This document shows positions 60,801-64,000 of a stretch of 64,000 nt of DNA, in pieces. Within the stretch, counting starts at the first letter, position 1. Each line of letters begins with the position of its first letter. Source of the stretch: UBA5158 sp040389045 (lineage in GTDB: Bacteria; Pseudomonadota; Gammaproteobacteria; DSM-16500); NCBI GenBank assembly GCA_040389045.1, contig JAZKAT010000025.1, positions 29,243-93,242 of the forward strand, read 5' to 3'. A program made the translations under genes and the position numbers. The notes beneath the pieces were generated by a model. The model was given only the letters and a program-made list of their open reading frames with translations. It made no database searches and had not been told where the DNA came from.

Positions 60801-62212
60801 TAATTTTCGTTATAAACGGTAATCAAGCCACTGCCATTGGCTAGCGCATAATGCGCGGAGGTAAATTGGTTAGCAACTTTTTGCGGAATATTCACTACTT
60901 TGCCTTCGCGCACCGAATAACAAATCGCTTTTTCGGTTTGGGGGCCAGGTGGAATACAAATTTTAATATCGCCGGTGGCACCTAGCACTTGATTTTTTGC
61001 AAATACTTTATCAACGTTATGCAATGGCCATTCAACAATTAAGACACCGGAATTTTTGTTATCGGGAATAATGTTACTGGCAACTTGTAAAAACCAGCCA
61101 TTGTTCCAGACGGTATCAATAAAACCAGCATTTGTTTTCTTCTGCACATTGAATTCTGCGCGTTGAATAAAATTTCCGGTGGTGGCAATTTGTTTATTGG
61201 CTTTATCAAAAACACTTACCCCGGAAAAACCTTCTTCGATAAATAATTTTAATATGGGTTGAAAATCCGCGACCGGTGGCACGGTTAACTGGTTATTATC
61301 TTGAATTGAAAAACCGCCGCTACTCGGTGTGGGATTTTGATTTTGTCTGGCAACTTCCTGCTGGAATAAGGTATTGCCGCGCAATACATCCATTTCATGA
61401 ACGGCTAACATGACTTCATTTTCAAAATAAGCGCTACGCGCAGCGACCAATTGCTGCAAGGATTGTCCTATCGACGTATTTTGGCGTTGAAATAGAGTGG
61501 CAAAATTGGTCAAGGTAATCGCCACTGCCATACATAATAAAATCGCACTACTCAATAGCATAATTCGGGTATCTTCACGCCCCTGATACAATGCGCTGGA
61601 TTCCGGTTTGCTACGCCATATACCCCCCAACCCTAGACTCAATAAAAGAAAATTAACCGCCGCGGCGAATAACATGCGCGTATAACCATACCAGCTATAA
61701 AGAAATTCCATTTTCAATATGTAACCGGAGACGCCCAAAATACTAATCAGGAACAACATGAAAATTGCAATTTCAATCAGGGTGCCAACAAATTTATATT
61801 TGGCATAGGGGAACAACACGAATACCAATCCAGTCAGCATGAATGCCAAAGCAGTATTTGGCGCCATACGACCAGCATGAACAATTGAACTATCAACTTT
61901 TACCCATGACTTAACGTAAAATTCATCTATGTGTAAATCCATTTGCAATATATCTTGCGCTACCGTCAAACCCGCAATAATGAAAATCAGCGCGCCAAAA
62001 ATAATTTGCAGCCGGCAGAAAAATTTTCCGGGAATTACGCATAACACTAAGGCGAGGCCCGATAAAATAAAACAACATGCGGGATTAAATGGAATAGAGA
62101 AATAATTGGCAGTCAGTTGCACCAGCTTTGGATTGCCAGTTAACCAAGCTGCTATTGGACAGCTGCCAATAAAGATTGGTACGACGCTTAACAACGCCCA
62201 AGCTCTTTTCAT
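57887..62212 (-). CDS. Hybrid sensor histidine kinase with PAS, GAF and two receivers
   Basis: 1,441 residues. About seven N-terminal membrane segments (1-205), a further helix near 222, an extracytoplasmic sensory region (about 245-520, cache-like) closed by a last membrane segment (about 522-545); PAS with PAC (560-685, ...GSLTDITERKRAEQ), GAF (about 690-845), second PAS (860-955), HisKA with His969 in VSHELRTPLTS, HATPase (NLISNAVKYT near 1080, GTGLGLSISKTIVEKFGG) and two receivers with Asp in LLLDLLLPDQDG (near 1255) and VILDLLLPDGNG (near 1380). First gene of a three-gene phosphorelay; AGGAGAAAGG precedes the ATG. The signal is unknown. Confidence 0.92.
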   Translation of the reverse strand: MKRAWALLSVVPIFIGSCPIAAWLTGNPKLVQLTANYFSIPFNPACCFILSGLALVLCVIPGKFFCRLQIIFGALIFIIAGLTVAQDILQMDLHIDEFYVKSWVKVDSSIVHAGRMAPNTALAFMLTGLVFVLFPYAKYKFVGTLIEIAIFMLFLISILGVSGYILKMEFLYSWYGYTRMLFAAAVNFLLLSLGLGGIWRSKPESSALYQGREDTRIMLLSSAILLCMAVAITLTNFATLFQRQNTSIGQSLQQLVAARSAYFENEVMLAVHEMDVLRGNTLFQQEVARQNQNPTPSSGGFSIQDNNQLTVPPVADFQPILKLFIEEGFSGVSVFDKANKQIATTGNFIQRAEFNVQKKTNAGFIDTVWNNGWFLQVASNIIPDNKNSGVLIVEWPLHNVDKVFAKNQVLGATGDIKICIPPGPQTEKAICYSVREGKVVNIPQKVANQFTSAHYALANGSGLITVYNENYKRVLAAYGSIPNLGLSMIVTMEVSEIYQPIIAGLYSMIPVILLTILIGLVLLRLQVIPLLRRVINAEKGLLTINKRLQDSEERYALAVRGSHIGLWDWDISDDKVFYSPYFKGMLGYGDNEFKNNLDSFKSLLHPDDYDRVFDLVQQHLVNQAPYDVEYRLKRKSGDYHWFHAVGQALWDDRGNATRMAGSLTDITERKRAEQRLAAQFAVIRILSEAQNIEEVSVKILQALCERLEWEFGSMWMVDSQANLIRCIGLWYQPFLEANALAQATQNMQLPMGVGLAGRVWETAQQLWVYDVTADKNFPYINEAKAVGMHSAFSFPIMVQNKVLGVLEFLTRQRQTPDEAMLKMMSAITAQIGQFIQRKFAESSFRENENYKTAILEAASDSIMTINELGTILSYNPRTLEIFDYSRSDLKNKNIDLLLPDLSKKLKHLVGKLAAEFIAVRRNGENFPAELTLSRMYLSRQNVFVCIIRDITERKKVEKLKNEFVSVVSHELRTPLTSIRGSLGLLLGGTVGGYSEKAKKLLDIANNNCERLLLLINDILDIEKIEAGKMDFHLVQADILDMVKDSIEANKLYAEKFGVKVNLVQYESGVMVTVDPARLMQVMTNLISNAVKYTSPNGKVDISVIPRGEIVRVTITDYGAGVPDNFRSTIFQKFSQADSSSNRNQSGTGLGLSISKTIVEKFGGTINFTSKPDKETIFYFDLPKAHTDLSKEVEEPVKTESSDKILICEDDQDQAEYLRELLKSAGIYADIAYTVAQAKALLAERHYHGLLLDLLLPDQDGIAFIRQLRDDEKTRSLPVIVLSVLAQTGRALLNGDAISVIDWLDKPVDFNKLLKSIERIKQQHPDKMPRILHVEDNPDTRQIIATLLQEQAQIIPADSLAKAREKLSTEEFDFVILDLLLPDGNGTELLPMLAKQQLPVIVFSSVELDREYARYVTQALIKAETSDEYFLNTIKKLIDSAI

Positions 62213-62256
62213 ATCAATCCTTTCTCCTGAAAAGACGCTATGATTTTAAAGTGGAA

Positions 62257-62296
62257 CGCTAAGACTGATTTCGCTAAGACTATTTAGACTATTATA
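62257..62296 (-). promoter_or_regulatory. Candidate promoter and operator of the kinase operon
   Basis: On the minus strand TATAAT (62296-62291) is followed by two 10-bp direct repeats AGTCTTAGCG (62281-62272 and 62266-62257) at a 15-bp period, then 44 bp to the ATG. The repeats lie downstream of the -10, where a bound repressor would block transcription. Regulator unknown. Confidence 0.4.
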
Positions 62297-62304
62297 ATAC
62301 AAAA

Positions 62305-62976
62305 CTATATAGCCAGTTGGGGTAAGCCGAAAATGCTTGTAATACAAGCACTTAGAAAAATTATGGGTGGTGAAATTATGTACGAAAAAATGCCAGTAAG
62401 CATTAATAGGACAATGATGATAAACATATAGGGTTCGAAGCGATTTACGTACCAGGCGGCCCTGCCTGGCAAAAGACTGACCAGCACTCTACCACCATCT
62501 AACGGGGGTACTGGCAGGCAATTTAATACACCCAGCACCACATTAATTAAGACACCAATTTCACCCATGTAAACCATGGGTTTGGTGAGCCAGGGTAAAC
62601 TGGTGAGAAAGATAAAATTCAGCTTGGCTATCAATGCCCATAACAAGGCCATGATAAAGTTGGAAACAGGCCCGGCCAATGCAACAATGGCCATATCGCG
62701 ACGAGGATTGCGCATATTGCGAGCGTCTATAGGGACGGGCTTGGCCCAACCAAAAATAATACCACTGTTGGTTAGCAGCAACAGCAGCGGCACGATGATA
62801 GTGCCAATGAGATCAATATGTTTGATGGGATTAAGTGTTAAGCGGCCTGATAGCCTAGCCGTTTGATCACCACATTTGGAGGCAACCCAGCCATGAGCGA
62901 CTTCGTGTACCGTGATGGCGAACAACACTGGCACCACGGATATTGCGATAATTTGGGTTAAACTAAATTCCACCAT
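62305..62976 (-). CDS. Site-2 protease family membrane metalloprotease (M50, YwhC/FtrP-like)
   Basis: 223 residues with about five membrane segments. Zinc motif HExxH in ITVHEVAHGWVASKCGD near residue 23 and the second metal-ligand motif in NCLPVPPLDGGRVL near residue 150 (Asp) are intact. This short form lacks PDZ and CBS domains. Substrate unknown; family members cut membrane-embedded segments. In gammaproteobacteria such genes are often next to trpS or segregation genes; here it lies between the kinase operon and the divergent ZIP transporter. Confidence 0.9.
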   Translation of the reverse strand: MVEFSLTQIIAISVVPVLFAITVHEVAHGWVASKCGDQTARLSGRLTLNPIKHIDLIGTIIVPLLLLLTNSGIIFGWAKPVPIDARNMRNPRRDMAIVALAGPVSNFIMALLWALIAKLNFIFLTSLPWLTKPMVYMGEIGVLINVVLGVLNCLPVPPLDGGRVLVSLLPGRAAWYVNRFEPYMFIIIVLLMLTGIFSYIISPPIIFLSACITSIFGLPQLAI

Positions 62977-63045
62977 GTTTTTTGACTCGATTAAACCAGA
63001 TATTCTGCGTTAGTATACGCTAAGCTGAGAGAGAACGAGAATAAT

Positions 63046-63807
63046 ATGTCTTTGATAACTTATAAAATAGTCGCCGCGGTAATAATTTTATTGGCTGGCT
63101 TGATTGGTGTGGTTTATCCGCTAAAAGTCCGTGCTTTCCCTACGCATAATCCCATGCTGGAAATGGGCGACGCGCTGGCCAGCGGCATTTTTTTAGGCGC
63201 GGCATTATTTCACATGCTGCCAGACGCCATCAAAACTTTTAATGACGCGTTACCGTCGGTTAATTATCCTTTGGCCGAATTTTTTTGCGCCGGTGGTTTT
63301 TTACTATTATTGTTTTTTGAAAGAATTTCCGGTGACCATCATGAACATCATCATGCGGCTATTCCTTATGGTGTGGCGCTTATTTTGATTATTCATTCTT
63401 TGATCGAAGGTATGGTATTGGGCATCTATACGACTTTCGCTTCGGCGGTGGTAATCTTTGTCGCGATTGTCGCGCATAAAAGTTCAGAAAGTTTTGCGTT
63501 GGCGATTATTTTAAATCGCAGCAGTTTGTCGCTACGTCATGTCTTTATTTTAGTTAGTGTCTTTTTATTGATGACACCTTTGGGAATTTTTTTCGGCACC
63601 GCATTAACCACTCACTTGCATTCTGAAATGGCGCAACTCGTAACCGCTGCATTTAGCGCATTTGCGGCGGGGACTTTTCTTTACATGTCGACTTTGCACC
63701 ACATTAATCATCATCAGCGTGAACATCATGGTGAGGGGTTGATGGAATTTTTTTCGCTGGTGTTGGGGTTGGTGGTGATGGGGTTAGTTGCTGTTTTGGA
63801 GCCTTGA
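63046..63807 (+). CDS. ZIP-family divalent metal transporter
   Basis: 253 residues with eight membrane segments. The His-rich cytoplasmic loop HHEHHH (residues about 100-105) and the metal-path motifs IIHSLIEGMVLGIY (HSxxEG, near 124) and IVAHKSSESFALA (HKxxE) identify the ZIP family, which imports zinc, iron or manganese. A second His-rich patch HHINHHQREHHGEG occurs near 222. The metal cannot be told. A large inverted-repeat element follows the stop codon after 25 bp. Confidence 0.92.
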   Translation: MSLITYKIVAAVIILLAGLIGVVYPLKVRAFPTHNPMLEMGDALASGIFLGAALFHMLPDAIKTFNDALPSVNYPLAEFFCAGGFLLLLFFERISGDHHEHHHAAIPYGVALILIIHSLIEGMVLGIYTTFASAVVIFVAIVAHKSSESFALAIILNRSSLSLRHVFILVSVFLLMTPLGIFFGTALTTHLHSEMAQLVTAAFSAFAAGTFLYMSTLHHINHHQREHHGEGLMEFFSLVLGLVVMGLVAVLEP

Positions 63808-63832
63808 ATTTTAAAAGCGGATTCAGTGGAGG

Positions 63833-63944
63833 GGTAAGAGGCGGGGTTAGGTATTTCCAAACTCGCCGTGAATACATCCCTGTAGGCTCTGGGAAAACAT
63901 CCCTGTTTTCCAAGGTTTGGAAATACCTAACCCCGCCTCTTACC
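63833..63944. repeat. MITE-like element with 30-bp perfect inverted repeats
   Basis: Left arm 63833-63862 and right arm 63915-63944 are perfect reverse complements (30 bp). The 52-bp centre holds a second perfect hairpin, GGAAAACA-TCCC-TGTTTTCC (63892-63911), and the phrase ACATCCCTG twice. The whole 112 bp can fold into a nested stem. No coding frame fits it. A non-autonomous mobile element or a long transcription stop is possible. Confidence 0.8.
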
Positions 63945-64000
63945 TAAGCATTCGTGAGCCGTCCGGTATTGCGCGTGGCTTTTCTTTTCAACTCTTGTGA

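Noticed and set aside
63863..63914. Centre of the right-edge inverted repeat as a small ORF or tRNA
   Set aside because: Too short, no cloverleaf, and the inner hairpin explains the structure.

Overview
The window looks like chromosomal DNA from a gammaproteobacterium, most probably of the order Legionellales (Coxiella/Legionella-like). The evidence is the housekeeping gene content and order (ftsY-ftsE-ftsX-rpoH; amgK-murU divergent from lptD-surA-pdxA; rpiA-hslU-hslV-SPOR-argS; topA-smg-dprA; gshA-gshB-dsbD near groESL), PmrA-type direct-repeat promoter boxes of the kind that control Dot/Icm effector genes in Legionella and Coxiella, and one very large effector-like gene. No rRNA, tRNA, prophage, IS transposase or CRISPR array was recognised. 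Family assignments come from reading motifs, not from database searches.

Layout. 1-8.3 kb: start of pdxB, ubiA, ubiC (ubiquinone and PLP synthesis), a rubredoxin-reductase-like flavoprotein, a PH-domain membrane protein, two tiny coupled genes, trpS, rsmD and the ftsYEX cluster. 8.3-14.9 kb: rpoH behind a perfect CIRCE operator, two tandem small exported paralogues, a conserved hypothetical gene, comM, a small membrane protein behind a PmrA-like box, and the murU-amgK peptidoglycan-recycling pair. 15-19.6 kb: lptD-surA-pdxA. 19.6-29.3 kb: one 3,223-residue gene on the minus strand. 29.5-36 kb: MFS transporter, TolC-type protein, ferredoxin, coaD, family-4 uracil-DNA glycosylase, exported nucleoside hydrolase and waaA. 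36-45 kb: rpe, a VOC protein, two small hypotheticals, ansA, rpiA, hslUV, a SPOR protein and argS. 45-56 kb: topA, smg, dprA, gshB, gshA, dsbD and CIRCE-controlled groESL. 56-64 kb: a three-gene two-component/c-di-GMP operon, an M50 metalloprotease, a ZIP transporter and a 112-bp inverted-repeat element at the right edge.

The most unusual locus is the 3,223-residue protein. Its N-terminus carries a WLTD motif and the ordered residues His101-Trp102, Asp122, Gln177 and Cys184, as expected of a CE-clan (Ulp1/ChlaDub-like) cysteine protease. Its middle carries a SecA-like ATPase in which the Walker A threonine is replaced by glycine. A YTTAAK-N5-YTTAAK box lies exactly 10 nt from a -10 hexamer upstream of it. 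The same box and geometry precede a small membrane-protein gene at 37.3-37.8 kb, and a weaker version precedes another at 12.85 kb. I infer a small PmrA-controlled set of candidate host-directed proteins.

A second theme is heat-shock wiring. CIRCE operators sit upstream of both rpoH and groESL, and hslV has a sigma-32-like promoter. This predicts that HrcA represses rpoH and that RpoH drives hslVU. A third theme is a family of roughly 70-90 bp palindromic repeats scattered between genes; repeat sequence has also become the coding 3' end of pdxA and of murU.
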